DNA of 64,000 bases from Rathayibacter iranicus NCPPB 2253 = VKM Ac-1602 (lineage in GTDB: Bacteria; Actinomycetota; Actinomycetes; Actinomycetales; Microbacteriaceae): positions 100,007 to 164,006 of the forward strand of contig NZ_QGDV01000007.1 in the NCBI RefSeq assembly GCF_003149025.1. The letters are read 5' to 3'. The position numbers and the translations under genes were made by a program. The number at the start of each line of letters is the position of its first letter. Position 1 is the first letter of the stretch. The notes under the pieces were generated by a model. It made no database searches, had not been told where the DNA came from, and was given only the letters and a program-made list of their open reading frames with translations. Shown here in pieces: positions 42,954 to 52,292 of this stretch.

Positions 42954-44314
42954 TCCGCCTCATCCTGGCCGACCTGCGCACGGATGTGGCGAGCAGGCTC
43001 GGGCCGTTCGTGACGATCGTGGGTGCGGCGCTGGTGCTCGCCTTCGGGATCAGCATGATGGAGACCGCGACGACCCTGTCGAGTTCCTCCGGCGCGATGG
43101 TGAGCATGGCCATGACCACCCTGGTCGGGTCCGTCTCCACGTCGATGCTCGTGGTTGGAGCGGTGAGCAAGCTCGCCATCGACCTCCGCCGACAAGAGTT
43201 CGCCGCGTGGCGCCTCGCCGGAGTGCAGCCTCGCGCGGTGCGGAACGTGATCCTCGGCCAGTCGGTGGTCGTGGCGCTCGCCGGCTCGGTGCTCGGGGCG
43301 GCGCTCGCGACGCAGGTCGTGCCTGGGCTGCTCGACGCGATGCTCAGCTCGACCAGCACGATGACGTTCTCGATGCGCTTCGGCCCGGCGAGCGCGATTG
43401 CCGACGTTCTCGTCGTCACGGTGCTCGTGCTCGCGTCGAGCATCCCCGCCGCTCGCCGCGCCTCCCGGACGGAACCGCTGACCGCGTTGCGCGAGTCGAC
43501 GACTCCTCCCGCCCGGATGACGTGGCGGCGCTGGCTTGTGGTCGTCGCGCTGCTCGGCGTGGTCGCTCTGATGGTTCAGTCGATGGGGACGCAGGACCTG
43601 TCGAAGATCATCGGTACGAGCATCGGACTCTCCTCGATCCTCGTTCTGGTCGCGGCTGCGCTGGGTCCGCTGCTCTTCCCCGCGACGGTGCGACTCTGGA
43701 CGGCCCTCCTGCCGGCGCGCCTCTCGCCGGCGTGGTATCTCGCGCGGCACAACGCCCGGCACGACATGGGGCTCTCGACGGCGGCCGTGACTCCGCTGAT
43801 GATCTCGGTCGCGCTGATCGGCGGATTCTTCGCCGCGATCGAGACCGCGACGAACACGATCAGCATCACCCACGAGCTCACGATGGACTACTTCACCGGC
43901 GATTCCGGCAGCATCCTCGTGAACCTCAGTCTCTTGATCGGCCCGCCGATTGCGCTCTCCCTCCTCGGCTCGGCCGTCGTCGTCCTCGTCGCCGGGCGCG
44001 ACCGCTACCGCCGCAACGCGCTCCTGCGTGCAGCGGGAGCGACGGACGGGACGATCATCGCCTCCTCGATCGGGGAAGCCGCGGTCCACGCGGTGACGGC
44101 ACTTCTGCTGGGGACTGGTGTGGTCGCCGTCGCTACGACGACGGCCGCGTGTGCCATCTCTCTGGGGCGCGGGATCGTCGTGCTGCCGTCGATCCCAGTC
44201 GCCGAGCCGGGTGCGGTGTTCGGCTTCGGGCTGGTGCTCGTGCTGGCGGCGACGCTCCTGCCGACGCTGCACTCGCTGCGCACCCCGGTGCCGCGGGCGC
44301 TCGCGGCCGAGTAA
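42950..44314 (+). CDS. FtsX-like ABC transporter permease
   Basis: This 454-residue protein has two FtsX-type halves, each with three to four helices, and coupling loops (LRRQEFAAWRLAGVQPRAVRN near residue 80; RYRRNALLRAAGATDGTII near 350). It starts with GTG at 42950 overlapping the ATPase stop (GTGA). The pair resembles the BceAB/YxdLM or lipoprotein-release type exporters, and a divergent histidine kinase fits a stress or antimicrobial response. Confidence 0.85.
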   Translation: MIRLILADLRTDVASRLGPFVTIVGAALVLAFGISMMETATTLSSSSGAMVSMAMTTLVGSVSTSMLVVGAVSKLAIDLRRQEFAAWRLAGVQPRAVRNVILGQSVVVALAGSVLGAALATQVVPGLLDAMLSSTSTMTFSMRFGPASAIADVLVVTVLVLASSIPAARRASRTEPLTALRESTTPPARMTWRRWLVVVALLGVVALMVQSMGTQDLSKIIGTSIGLSSILVLVAAALGPLLFPATVRLWTALLPARLSPAWYLARHNARHDMGLSTAAVTPLMISVALIGGFFAAIETATNTISITHELTMDYFTGDSGSILVNLSLLIGPPIALSLLGSAVVVLVAGRDRYRRNALLRAAGATDGTIIASSIGEAAVHAVTALLLGTGVVAVATTTAACAISLGRGIVVLPSIPVAEPGAVFGFGLVLVLAATLLPTLHSLRTPVPRALAAE

Positions 44315-44317
44315 GCA

Positions 44318-44377
44318 CGCTTGATGCCGCGGTGCACGCTGGATCGGGACAGTGAGCGTGCACCACGGCATCAAGCG
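44318..44377. terminator. bidirectional terminator, 23-base arms
   Basis: Arms 44318-44340 and 44355-44377 (CGCTTGATGCCG pairing with CGGCATCAAGCG, and beyond) have one mismatch and a 14-base loop. It lies between the converging permease and reductase genes. Confidence 0.7.
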
Positions 44378-44386
44378 CGCGGCGCG

Positions 44387-45241
44387 TTAGCGGGCGAGCT
44401 GCTGCTCGACGAAGGCGCGGATCCCCGTGGTGGGGTGGCCGATCAGGCGGGCGAGGGAGCCGTCGGTCTCGCCGAGGAGGCCGTCGGCGATGTTCGCGTC
44501 GAGTCCGACGACGAAGCCGACTCCGCCCTCCGGGACACCGGCCTCAGCGAGGATGCGCGCATGCTCGTCTGCGGAGACGTGGCGGATTGAGGCGTCGCGG
44601 CCGGCGACCTCGGCGACGAGGGCGGCCAGCTCATCGAAGGTCCAGGCGGTGTCTCCCGAGAGCTCGTGCACGGTGCCGACCAGGGAGGCGTCGGTCAGGG
44701 CGACCGCCGCGGCCTCGGCGTAGTCGCTCCGTGCGGCACTCGCGACGCGGCCTTCGCCGGCGCTCGAGAGGGTCGTGCCGGTGGTGGCGAGTTCGCTGAC
44801 GGTCTGCGCGTAGTTCTCGTTGTACCAGCCGTTACGCAGGATGACGGCGGGGAGTCCCGCCGCGGCGATCGCCTCCTCCGTCGCCTTGTGCTCAGGAGCC
44901 AGGATCAGCGGGCTGGTGGTCGCCTTCGGGGCACTCGTGTAGACGAGGCGGGCGCCGGCGCGGGCCGCTGCCTCGATCGCGGCGGTGTGCTGCGCGACGC
45001 GCTTGCCCACCTCCGAACCCGAGACGAGGAGGATGGCCTCGGCTCCCGCAAAGGCGGCGTCGAGCGAGGCGGGGTTCTCGAAGTCGGCCACGGCGGTCCG
45101 GACGCCGAGGCCGAGGGCTTCGAGTTTCGCGGTGTCTCGCCCGGTGGCGAGGATGTCGGAGGCGGCAGTCCCGCGGGCGAGCAGGTGTTCGATAGCGAGG
45201 CGGCCGAGATGGCCGGTGGCTCCAGTGACGACCAGGGTCAT
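44387..45241 (-). CDS. NmrA-type SDR, NAD(P)H quinone oxidoreductase-like
   Basis: This 284-residue protein has the Rossmann motif VTGATGHLGRLAIEHLL at its start and the features of QorB-like NAD(P)-binding proteins (RNGWYNENYAQTV, GEGRVASAARSDYAEAAAVAL, HELSGDTAWTFDELAA). Such proteins reduce quinones or sense the redox cofactor. The ATG at 45241 begins the Rossmann strand. A perfect inverted repeat lies 20-43 bases upstream and a divergent AraC-like regulator beyond it. Confidence 0.85.
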   Translation of the reverse strand: MTLVVTGATGHLGRLAIEHLLARGTAASDILATGRDTAKLEALGLGVRTAVADFENPASLDAAFAGAEAILLVSGSEVGKRVAQHTAAIEAAARAGARLVYTSAPKATTSPLILAPEHKATEEAIAAAGLPAVILRNGWYNENYAQTVSELATTGTTLSSAGEGRVASAARSDYAEAAAVALTDASLVGTVHELSGDTAWTFDELAALVAEVAGRDASIRHVSADEHARILAEAGVPEGGVGFVVGLDANIADGLLGETDGSLARLIGHPTTGIRAFVEQQLAR

Positions 45242-45260
45242 GGGGGTCCTTCCTTGGGGG

Positions 45261-45284
45261 CAGGGTGGCGAATCCGCCACCCTG
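45261..45284. promoter_or_regulatory. perfect 10-bp inverted repeat upstream of the reductase gene
   Basis: CAGGGTGGCG, AATC, CGCCACCCTG. It lies 20 bases before the start codon of the reductase gene at 45241 and 108 bases before the longest start of the divergent regulator. It could be an operator or a leader hairpin. Confidence 0.45.
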
Positions 45285-45391
45285 GGGTGCAACGGGGGCG
45301 TCGAGGAGATGCTTCCCGAGACGCGGTCCCCACTCTTTCGCCCTCGGCAAGAATTGTGCCTGGGGGCTTCTCCTACGCGCCACGGGTCGCG

Positions 45392-46318
45392 ATGCTGGTG
45401 GAGCGGCCCCACTACAGGGGCCTTACTCTCCCGTCTGGAGCACCGGTGCAACCCTTCGACGACTGGATGCCCGCGCGAGTCGCTCCCGCAGTGCAGCTGA
45501 CCGGTGACGCGGCGGCGGCCTGGATGCGCACGCTCGGCTGGGAGGAATCGCGAGCGGACGGGATGCGGATCGCGGGCGACGCGGCCCGCGACTCCGCCTT
45601 CTCCCTTGCGCGCGTGCAGCACTCGCCCGGCCGGGCCGAGGTGGTCCACGAGGGGCCGGGCCTCGGCGTGCTGCTGGTCGCCGAGGGCGAACTGCGGATC
45701 GACGGTGCCGACGAGCTGGTCCGGGGCGCGCTGCTGTTCCCCACTCCGACGCGGTTCACGCTCGAGAGCGCGACGCCCTTCGCCGTGGTCGAGATCGTCT
45801 ACGGCGCCGCGCACCTCGGAGGCTTTTGGATGCCGCTGCCGGAGCAACCGACCGTGGTCGGCGCCGAGACCACGACGCTGCAGTTCCTCCTTCCCACCGC
45901 AATCGCGGCTTTGGAGTCACGACCCGAGCCTGACGCGCCGAGCTGGCCGCTGCTGCGCGAGATGCTCGCAACGTTGATCGGCGGGCTTGTCGTCGAGGTC
46001 GGGCTGAGTGAAGGAGGTCTGGTTCGCGCGGCCATCGAGGTGATCGCGCGCGACTGGGAGGATGCGGACGTCGACGTACCGGCGCTGGCCGCGGAGCTGG
46101 AGGTGACGGTGGGCGAGCTGGAGGCAGCGTTTGAGGCGACGGGAAGGACTGCAGGCGGCATGCTTCGCGCGGCGCGCGCGGCGGGAGCGCGCGCGATGCT
46201 CGCACGGCGGCGATGGGTGACGGAGTCGGACCTCGAGGCGGTCGCGGAGCTGGCGGGATTCACGACGGCCGGCGACATGCTCAAAGCGGTCGGGGAGGAG
46301 CCGGAGCGCTCGTTGTGA
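45392..46318 (+). CDS. AraC-like transcriptional regulator (paralogue 5)
   Basis: This 308-residue protein shares the family start (VQLTGDAAAAWMRTLGW), the ARVQH version of the ARVWH motif, a cupin-like sensor (GPGLGVLLVAEGELRIDG) and a HTH-like C-terminus (VPALAAELEVTVGELEAAFE, EAVAELAGFTTAGDMLKAV). The ATG at 45392 is the longest plausible start; 45467 (MPARVAPAVQL) fits the length of the relatives better but no clear ribosome site decides. It is divergent from the reductase gene, a likely target. Confidence 0.75.
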   Translation: MLVERPHYRGLTLPSGAPVQPFDDWMPARVAPAVQLTGDAAAAWMRTLGWEESRADGMRIAGDAARDSAFSLARVQHSPGRAEVVHEGPGLGVLLVAEGELRIDGADELVRGALLFPTPTRFTLESATPFAVVEIVYGAAHLGGFWMPLPEQPTVVGAETTTLQFLLPTAIAALESRPEPDAPSWPLLREMLATLIGGLVVEVGLSEGGLVRAAIEVIARDWEDADVDVPALAAELEVTVGELEAAFEATGRTAGGMLRAARAAGARAMLARRRWVTESDLEAVAELAGFTTAGDMLKAVGEEPERSL

Positions 46319-46454
46319 GCGGAGGACCCGCGCCCCCGCAAACGACTCGTTCACTTCGCGTTCAGGCCGCGGTCACCTCCGCACCGCATCCCGGTTGGCC
46401 GGATTTGGTTCGCTCGACGCATCCCCCACTGCGACACCGAAGGACGCGACCACG

Positions 46455-48794
46455 ATGACCGACACCTCCCGACGACTCCTGCTGCCGATGACCGGCCACG
46501 TCCGGGGGAAGCGCAGCCCCGTCACCTGTGCACTGAAGTGTGCCAACGCCTGCTCCATCGCGACCTGCAACACCTCGCACAACAGCTACTTCCGCGACAT
46601 CGTCTCGTCGCAGCTCTCGCGCCGCAGCGCGCTCGGCCTGGGCCTCGCGGGCGCGGTCACCGTGGCCGTCGCCTCGGCCTCGGGCGCGCCCACCGCCGAG
46701 GCGGCTGTCGATGACCGGTCCCCACTCGCGTTCACACCGATCGCTCCGGTGCCGTACCTCACCGACGAGTTCACGGTGCCGGAGGGGTTCGCCTGGCAGT
46801 CGATCATCCGGTGGGGAGACCCGCTCTTCGCCGACAGCCCGGCTTTCTCGCTGGAGGACCAGACGGAGGCGGCGCAGTCCGCGCAGTTCGGCTACAACAA
46901 CGACTACACCGACATCGTCGAGATTCCGGGCTCGCAGCGGCTGCGCGCGCTGCTCGTCGTCAACCACGAGTACACGAACGAGAGCATCATGTTCCCGGCC
47001 GCGCAGCTCGACGCCGAGCCGGAGCGAGTGCGCGCCGTCGGCCGCGCCGCCCACGGCCTCAGCGTGGTCGAGCTGGTGCGCACCGCGGTCGACCGCCCGT
47101 GGACGTACGTCCGCGGGGGAGCGCACAACCGCCGCTACCTGATGAACACGCCCTACGCGGTGACCGGTGCCGCCGCCGGCTCCGACCTGCTCAAGACGGT
47201 CGCCGATCCCTCCGGCCGCACGGTGCTCGGCACGCTCGGCAACTGCTCGGGAGGAACCACGCCGTGGGGGACGATCCTCTCGGGCGAGGAGAACTTCAAC
47301 GGCTACTTCCGCGTGACGGGAACGAGTGCCGCGCAGAAGCGGTACGGGCTTGTCGACTCCGAGACCTCGCGGCGCTGGGAGCTCGACGACCCCCGCTTCG
47401 ACGCACGCACTCCGGGATACGAGAACGAGCCGAACCGCTTCGGCTGGATCGTCGAGTTCGACCCGTTCGATCCGACGTCGACCCCGAAGAAGCACACTGC
47501 GCTCGGCCGCCTCAAGCACGAGGGCGCGAACGTCATCATCGCCCCGGACGGCCGCGTGGTCGCCTACATGGGTGACGACGAGCGCTTCGACTACCTCTAC
47601 AAGTTCGTGTCGACGAAGCGCTACATCGAGGGCGACCGCGCTCACAATATGACGCTGCTGGAGGAGGGCGACCTCTTCGTCGCGCGCTTCACCGGCGACT
47701 CCCCCGTGGCCGAGATCACCGGGACCGGAGCCGTCCCCTCGGATGGCGCTTTCGACGGCATCGGCGAGTGGCTGCCGCTGGTGGTGAGCGGCGCCTCCGC
47801 GATTGCCGGAATGAGCGTGGAGGAGGTGCTCGTGCACACGCGTCAGGCCGCGGACCTCGCGGGCGCCACGAAGATGGACCGCTGCGAGGACGTACAGCCC
47901 AGCCTGGTCAGCGGGCGAATCTACGTGTCGTGCACCAACAACTCCGACCGCGGCAAGGCAGGCAAGGAGGGCGCGACCGAGATCAACCCGCGCACCGAGA
48001 ACCGCGACGGCCACATCGTCGAGATCATCGAGGACGGCGGCGATCAGGCCGGCCGTACCTTCACCTGGAACCTGCTGATGCTCTGCGGTGACCAGGCGCA
48101 GGGCGACGCGGTCTACTTCTCCGGCTTCCCGGCGGACAAGGTCTCGCCGATCTCCTGCCCCGACAACCTGGCCTTCGACTCGGTGGGGAACCTCTGGATC
48201 GCCACGGACGGGGCGCCCGACGGCATCGGCTACAACGACGGCCTGTTCAAGGTGACGCTCGACGGGGCGAGCCGCGGCAAGGTGGAGCAGTTCCTCTCGG
48301 TGCCGCGCGATGCCGAGACCTGCGGCCCGATCGTGCACGACCTCGACCAGCACGTGTTCGTGGCGGTGCAGCACCCGGGTGAGGAGGGCACCTTCGAGGC
48401 GCCGCACTCGATGTTCCCGGACTACGGATCGACGGCGGCCGGCGCGGTGGCGGCGCCGCGTCCGACGATCGTGCAGATTCTGCCGGCCGCACAGGTGGTG
48501 CAGCCGGGGCCGACTCCGGGGGCGACCACTGCGCCGACTCCCGTGGAGACTCCCGGGCAGACTCCCGGGCAGACGGGAGCGCCGGCCGGGAGCCCGACTG
48601 CCGACCCGCCGATGTCCTCACCCGCTCCGACCCCCCTCGCACCACCGGCCGGCGGCTCGGGCGGAAAGCTCGCCGCCACCGGCGTCGAGAGCGCTGGCCT
48701 GATCGCCGGCGCGACGGCTCTGCTGGCGGCAGGGGCGGCCGCGGTGGGACTGGGCGCCCGTCGCCGCCGAGCCGAGGACGACTCCGAGGCGTGA
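46455..48794 (+). CDS. PhoX-family phosphatase with C-terminal LAxTG wall anchor
   Basis: This 779-residue preprotein has a Tat motif (LSRRSALGLGLAGAV, about residues 54-68) after a cysteine-containing leader. The PhoX (DUF839) domain covers about 85-660, with VVNHEYTNE, NCSGGTTPWGTILSGEENFNG and CPDNLAFDSVGNLWIATDG. PhoX enzymes are calcium/iron alkaline phosphatases that release phosphate outside the cell. The C-terminus has a Pro/Thr-rich spacer and LAATG (739-743), a hydrophobic helix and RRRR, a class E sortase signal, so the enzyme is probably attached to the wall. Confidence 0.87.
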   Translation: MTDTSRRLLLPMTGHVRGKRSPVTCALKCANACSIATCNTSHNSYFRDIVSSQLSRRSALGLGLAGAVTVAVASASGAPTAEAAVDDRSPLAFTPIAPVPYLTDEFTVPEGFAWQSIIRWGDPLFADSPAFSLEDQTEAAQSAQFGYNNDYTDIVEIPGSQRLRALLVVNHEYTNESIMFPAAQLDAEPERVRAVGRAAHGLSVVELVRTAVDRPWTYVRGGAHNRRYLMNTPYAVTGAAAGSDLLKTVADPSGRTVLGTLGNCSGGTTPWGTILSGEENFNGYFRVTGTSAAQKRYGLVDSETSRRWELDDPRFDARTPGYENEPNRFGWIVEFDPFDPTSTPKKHTALGRLKHEGANVIIAPDGRVVAYMGDDERFDYLYKFVSTKRYIEGDRAHNMTLLEEGDLFVARFTGDSPVAEITGTGAVPSDGAFDGIGEWLPLVVSGASAIAGMSVEEVLVHTRQAADLAGATKMDRCEDVQPSLVSGRIYVSCTNNSDRGKAGKEGATEINPRTENRDGHIVEIIEDGGDQAGRTFTWNLLMLCGDQAQGDAVYFSGFPADKVSPISCPDNLAFDSVGNLWIATDGAPDGIGYNDGLFKVTLDGASRGKVEQFLSVPRDAETCGPIVHDLDQHVFVAVQHPGEEGTFEAPHSMFPDYGSTAAGAVAAPRPTIVQILPAAQVVQPGPTPGATTAPTPVETPGQTPGQTGAPAGSPTADPPMSSPAPTPLAPPAGGSGGKLAATGVESAGLIAGATALLAAGAAAVGLGARRRRAEDDSEA

Positions 48795-48843
48795 GGGGGA
48801 GGCGGCCGCGGCTGCCGCGCTCCTGTGCGCTAGGTTGATCGCG

Positions 48844-49362
48844 ATGCCGACCCTCAGGAGCCGCGAGTCGGCAGTGATCGCCGCCGTGCAGCGCGCACCC
48901 CTCACGCGTCTCCTCCTCCCGATTGCCCGCGGACTGAGCCTCGTCGGCGAGCACGCAGCGGGCTGGCTGCTGCTGGGAGTGGTCGGGGCGTTCCTGGATC
49001 CGTCGCGGTTCTGGGCGTGGGCGCTCTGCGACGTCGCGATCGTGGTAGCTCACGGGCTCTCGATCGTGGTGAAGCGCGTGGTGCGCCGGCCGCGTCCGCA
49101 CGGCGAGGGCGTGCAGGTGCTCGGGACGGCACCGAGCAAGCTCAGCTTCCCGAGTTCGCACGCGTCGTCCACGACGACCGCGGCGATCGTGTTCACGGTG
49201 ATGCTGCCGGGACTCTGGCCGCTGGCGGTGGTCGTGGTGGTCGCGATGCTGGTGTCGCGGCTGGCGCTCGGGATGCACTTTCCGACCGACGTGCTCGCGG
49301 GGGCGCTGCTCGGCGGGCTGACGGCGCTGGCCGCGCTGCTGCTGCCTGCGCTGTCCTTGTAA
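48844..49362 (+). CDS. PAP2-family phosphatase
   Basis: This 172-residue membrane protein has the three PAP2 motifs: KRVVRRPRP (about residue 81), PSSHAS (about 103) and SRLALGMHFPTDVLAG (about 138). Such enzymes remove phosphate from lipid phosphates, including undecaprenyl diphosphate. The start is the ATG at 48844; an upstream TTG is in frame but adds only three codons. It lies 49 bases after the PhoX gene. Confidence 0.85.
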   Translation: MPTLRSRESAVIAAVQRAPLTRLLLPIARGLSLVGEHAAGWLLLGVVGAFLDPSRFWAWALCDVAIVVAHGLSIVVKRVVRRPRPHGEGVQVLGTAPSKLSFPSSHASSTTTAAIVFTVMLPGLWPLAVVVVVAMLVSRLALGMHFPTDVLAGALLGGLTALAALLLPALSL

Positions 49363-49395
49363 ACCGGCACTCCTCCGACGCTTGAGCACGGTCGT

Positions 49396-49481
49396 GTTCC
49401 AAACGTAGGAAGGATTGCCGCGCGCGTACGAGAACATGCGGATGTCGCGGCGGCCAAGCGAATCGTTCCTTCGTTTGGAAC
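49396..49481. repeat. inverted repeat between converging genes, 16-base arms
   Basis: GTTCCAAACGTAGGAA (49396-49411) and TTCCTTCGTTTGGAAC (49466-49481) pair with one mismatch, enclosing 54 bases that can partly fold again. It lies between the PAP2 gene and the broken kinase/regulator gene. It could be a terminator or a small palindromic element. Confidence 0.5.
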
Positions 49482-49509
49482 CACCCCCATCTTCCGGCTG
49501 CGCCGAACG

Positions 49510-50627
49510 TCAGAGCAGACGCCGTGCGGACGCCCATGCGGTGAGTTCATAGCGCGACGAGAGCTGGAGCTTGCGCAGCACAGCTGAGACGTGAGACTCG
49601 ACCGTCTTGACCGAGATAAACAGCTCAGCCGCCGCCTCCTTATAGGCGTAACCGCGAGCGATGAGCCGCATGACCTCGCGCTCGCGGGCCGAGAGCCGGT
49701 CGAGCTCGTCCCCCGACTCCGCCTGCTCGCCCGCGAGCGCGCCGAAGGCGTCGAGCACGAAGCCCGCGAGCCGCGGAGCTCGACCGCGGCGGCAATCGCG
49801 CGGACCTCGGCGGCGAGGTCGTTCGCGACAGGAACGTCGCGCTCGAACAGCCAGTCGCGCAGCTCGCGCTCCTGAGCGCGCGCGATCCGGGCAACCTCGC
49901 TGGAGGCGCCCGCGCGGTTCTGAATGAGCGCAAGGGTCTGCAAAACGGAGTCGTGCAGGTGCGCGGCGATCTCGGCCCGCTGCTCCTCGCGCACGCGGGC
50001 GGCGCGCTCACCCATCAGCTCGGACCACAGGGTGACCACGCGCGGCGCCGCCAGCACGCCCGCGGCCACGAGGAGAACGCCCACAGCGAGCACAGCGTTG
50101 AGGGCACTGGGGCGGCTGGTGAGCACCGCGCCACCCGCGAGGACGAGCAGCCCGCAAGTGGCGAGACGGACAGTGGGGCCATAGCGCGCCGAGCGCGCCG
50201 GATCGCCGCGGTCGGGGCCGAGACTCCAGCCGACCGCGCCGCCCGCAAGCACGCCGACCGCGACGAGGGCGCGGGTGACGTCAATGTCGGCGTCGTCACC
50301 GCGGACATGAGCGAACAGGACGGTGAGCGTCGCGGCGGCCGTGGCGAGCGCGAGCAGGCCGGCGACCGGGGCCCGGCGGCGGACGGCCGGATCGGCATCC
50401 GGCCCCTCAAGAGGAGCGAGTGGAACCAGCGCCCACAGCCAGAGGTAGAGCAGCGCACCACCGCCGCCGAGGGCGGTCGTCGCGAGGGCGAGGAAGCGGG
50501 TCGTTCGGACCTTCCAGCCGAGGTGCTCGGCGAGCGCGGCACAGACTCCGCCCAGCACGACCGAGCGCGCGCGCCGCAGAGGAGGACGGACGATCGTGCC
50601 GGGGAGTGTGCTCACCCCTGCATACAA
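49510..50627 (-). pseudogene. PspC histidine kinase fused out of frame to a LuxR response regulator by deletion
   Basis: From the start at 50627 one frame encodes a PspC domain (RARSVVLGGVCAALAEHLGW), helices, and the HisKA_3 H-box (AEIAAHLHDSVLQTLALIQN) up to AIAAAVEL near 49785. There the HATPase domain should follow but does not. In another frame, from about 49780 to 49510, is the linker and HTH of a LuxR regulator (PRLAGFVLDAFGALAGEQAE, LSAREREVMRLIARGYAYKEAAAELFI... to WASARRLL). The receiver domain is missing. A deletion joining two neighbouring genes explains this. Both parts are likely non-functional as signalling proteins. Confidence 0.75.
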
Positions 50628-50717
50628 ACAGGTCGGCCGCGGCTGCGGGGCGGAGTCGGGGTCGGATCAGGGGTTCCCCCGATATCCCGAATCCGCGCTT
50701 CACGGGAGACTCGCAGC

Positions 50718-52292
50718 ATGACAGCACAGAGCACGACAGCACCGGACGGCGGCTCCACGGAGCCGGATGGTGCGCAGGAAGGGTCGGCCGGGAGTCAGGA
50801 GGGCGCGGCCAGCGGCGGGTCGATGCCGTCCGATTCGGCGTCCGAAGGGTCGGCGTCCGCCGCAGCCGCGCCTCCGGCCTTCGAAAACCGCTTCGTGCTC
50901 TGGCTCCGCGGGCTCGATCTGCCACGCCAACCCGGCTGGATCGGCGGCGTCTGCGCAGGGATCGCCGATCGCCTCGGGATCGATCCACTGATCGTGCGCG
51001 GCATCGTGATCGTCGTCGCCGTGCTCGGCGGGCCGGCGCTCCTCTTCTACGCGGCGGCCTGGCTGCTGCTCCCCGACCAGGACGGCGCGCTGCCGGTCGA
51101 GCGGCTGCTGCGCGGCTCCTTCGACCGCATCCATGCCGCGATCGGCGCGCTGGTGCTCGCCTCGATGCTGCCGATGGCGCAGGGCTTCTGGTCACTCGGC
51201 GGGGCGTACACGGGAGCGATCCCCTGGTCGCCGATGACGGGCCGGACGGTGTGGTCGTCGGGCGTGCTGGCTCTGATTGTGGCGTTCATCATCTGGATCG
51301 TCCGCCGCAGCGCACGGTCGAGCGCGCCACCTCCTGCCACCGTCGCATTGCAGCCGACCGAGCCGCTCGCTCCGCAGGACGCGCGCCCCTCCTCCCCCGA
51401 GGCCGTCGCCGAATGGCGCGAGCGTCAGGCGGCGTGGCGCGCCGAGAGGGAGGCGTTCCGCGCCCAGCAGAGCGTGTCGGCCCGCGAGACAGCCCGTGTC
51501 CGTGGGGAGGAGGCGCGCCGTGCCGCCGCCGCCATCACTGCGGCCCGCCTCGAGCGGCGGCGCCTGCGCCGGGCCGCCCGTCCACGACTGCGGGCGAGCC
51601 TCACGCTGCTCGCTCTTGGCGCGGCCGCGCTGACCGGCGCGCTCGTCTCACTGACCGTCTCCGGACCGACGGCGACCGTCGTGGGATTCGCCACTGCCGC
51701 GCTGGTGCTCGGCGTCGCGATCGTGCTCGCCGCAGTGCTGAAGCGGCGGGCGATTCTGCTGATCGCGTTCTCCGTGGTCGCGTTGCTGACGGCGACCTCG
51801 ACGGCGCTGCTTCCCACCGATCGCACGTTCCTGCCGGTGCTCGGCAGTTCCTACATGCTCTCGAACGGCACACCCGGGAGGTACTCGGCGCTTCTGGCGA
51901 GCGACCTGCACGTGCGGATCGTTCCCGGCTTCGAGCGTGACGGTGAACTCGATCTCTGGGTCGGTGTCGGTCACGTCTCGATCGAGGCGATGCAGGGGAC
52001 GTCGGTGCGGATCGAGACCACCTCCGAAGAGACCGCGCTCCAGATCATCGACCCCGAGAGTGGCGAGACCGAGGTGCCACGCGAAGTGCGCACGGTCGGC
52101 GGACGGACGCTGTGGACGCAGACGTTCGGCGATCCAGCCGCGACGCCATTCGTGGTGCGGATCACGCAGGAGAGCGGCTCGATCAACGTCTACGACTCGA
52201 CGGCGGAGACCGCGCCCACCACCACTCCACCACCCGACACCACTGCACAGCCCGACGCGGGCGCCACCACAACGACAGGAGAAGCACGATGA
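50718..52292 (+). CDS. PspC-domain membrane protein
   Basis: This 524-residue protein has a Ser/Gly/Glu-rich N-tail (1-50), a PspC domain (QPGWIGGVCAGIADRLGIDP, then FYAAAWLLLPDQDG), more helices, a charged coiled-coil-like stretch (about 215-285, WRERQAAWRAEREAFRAQQS), two further helices and a C-terminal beta-rich domain (LHVRIVPGFERDGELDLWVGVGHVSIEA) resembling those of envelope-stress regulators, ending in a Thr/Pro tail. The ATG at 50718 follows GGGAG. It is divergent from the broken PspC kinase; the two systems were probably linked. Confidence 0.85.
   Translation: MTAQSTTAPDGGSTEPDGAQEGSAGSQEGAASGGSMPSDSASEGSASAAAAPPAFENRFVLWLRGLDLPRQPGWIGGVCAGIADRLGIDPLIVRGIVIVVAVLGGPALLFYAAAWLLLPDQDGALPVERLLRGSFDRIHAAIGALVLASMLPMAQGFWSLGGAYTGAIPWSPMTGRTVWSSGVLALIVAFIIWIVRRSARSSAPPPATVALQPTEPLAPQDARPSSPEAVAEWRERQAAWRAEREAFRAQQSVSARETARVRGEEARRAAAAITAARLERRRLRRAARPRLRASLTLLALGAAALTGALVSLTVSGPTATVVGFATAALVLGVAIVLAAVLKRRAILLIAFSVVALLTATSTALLPTDRTFLPVLGSSYMLSNGTPGRYSALLASDLHVRIVPGFERDGELDLWVGVGHVSIEAMQGTSVRIETTSEETALQIIDPESGETEVPREVRTVGGRTLWTQTFGDPAATPFVVRITQESGSINVYDSTAETAPTTTPPPDTTAQPDAGATTTTGEAR

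Noticed and set aside
42359..44374. 671-codon minus-strand frame opposite the second ABC operon
   Set aside because: Composition is charged and repetitive (His/Arg/Glu); the ABC genes on the plus strand are certain.
44666..45391. Long plus-strand extension of the AraC-like gene at 45392, giving a 550-residue reading
   Set aside because: The extension lies opposite the reductase gene at 44387-45241 and has Arg/Gly-rich shadow composition; family similarity begins only after 45392.
46362..48407. 681-codon minus-strand frame opposite the PhoX gene
   Set aside because: No domain or ribosome site; the PhoX reading is unambiguous.
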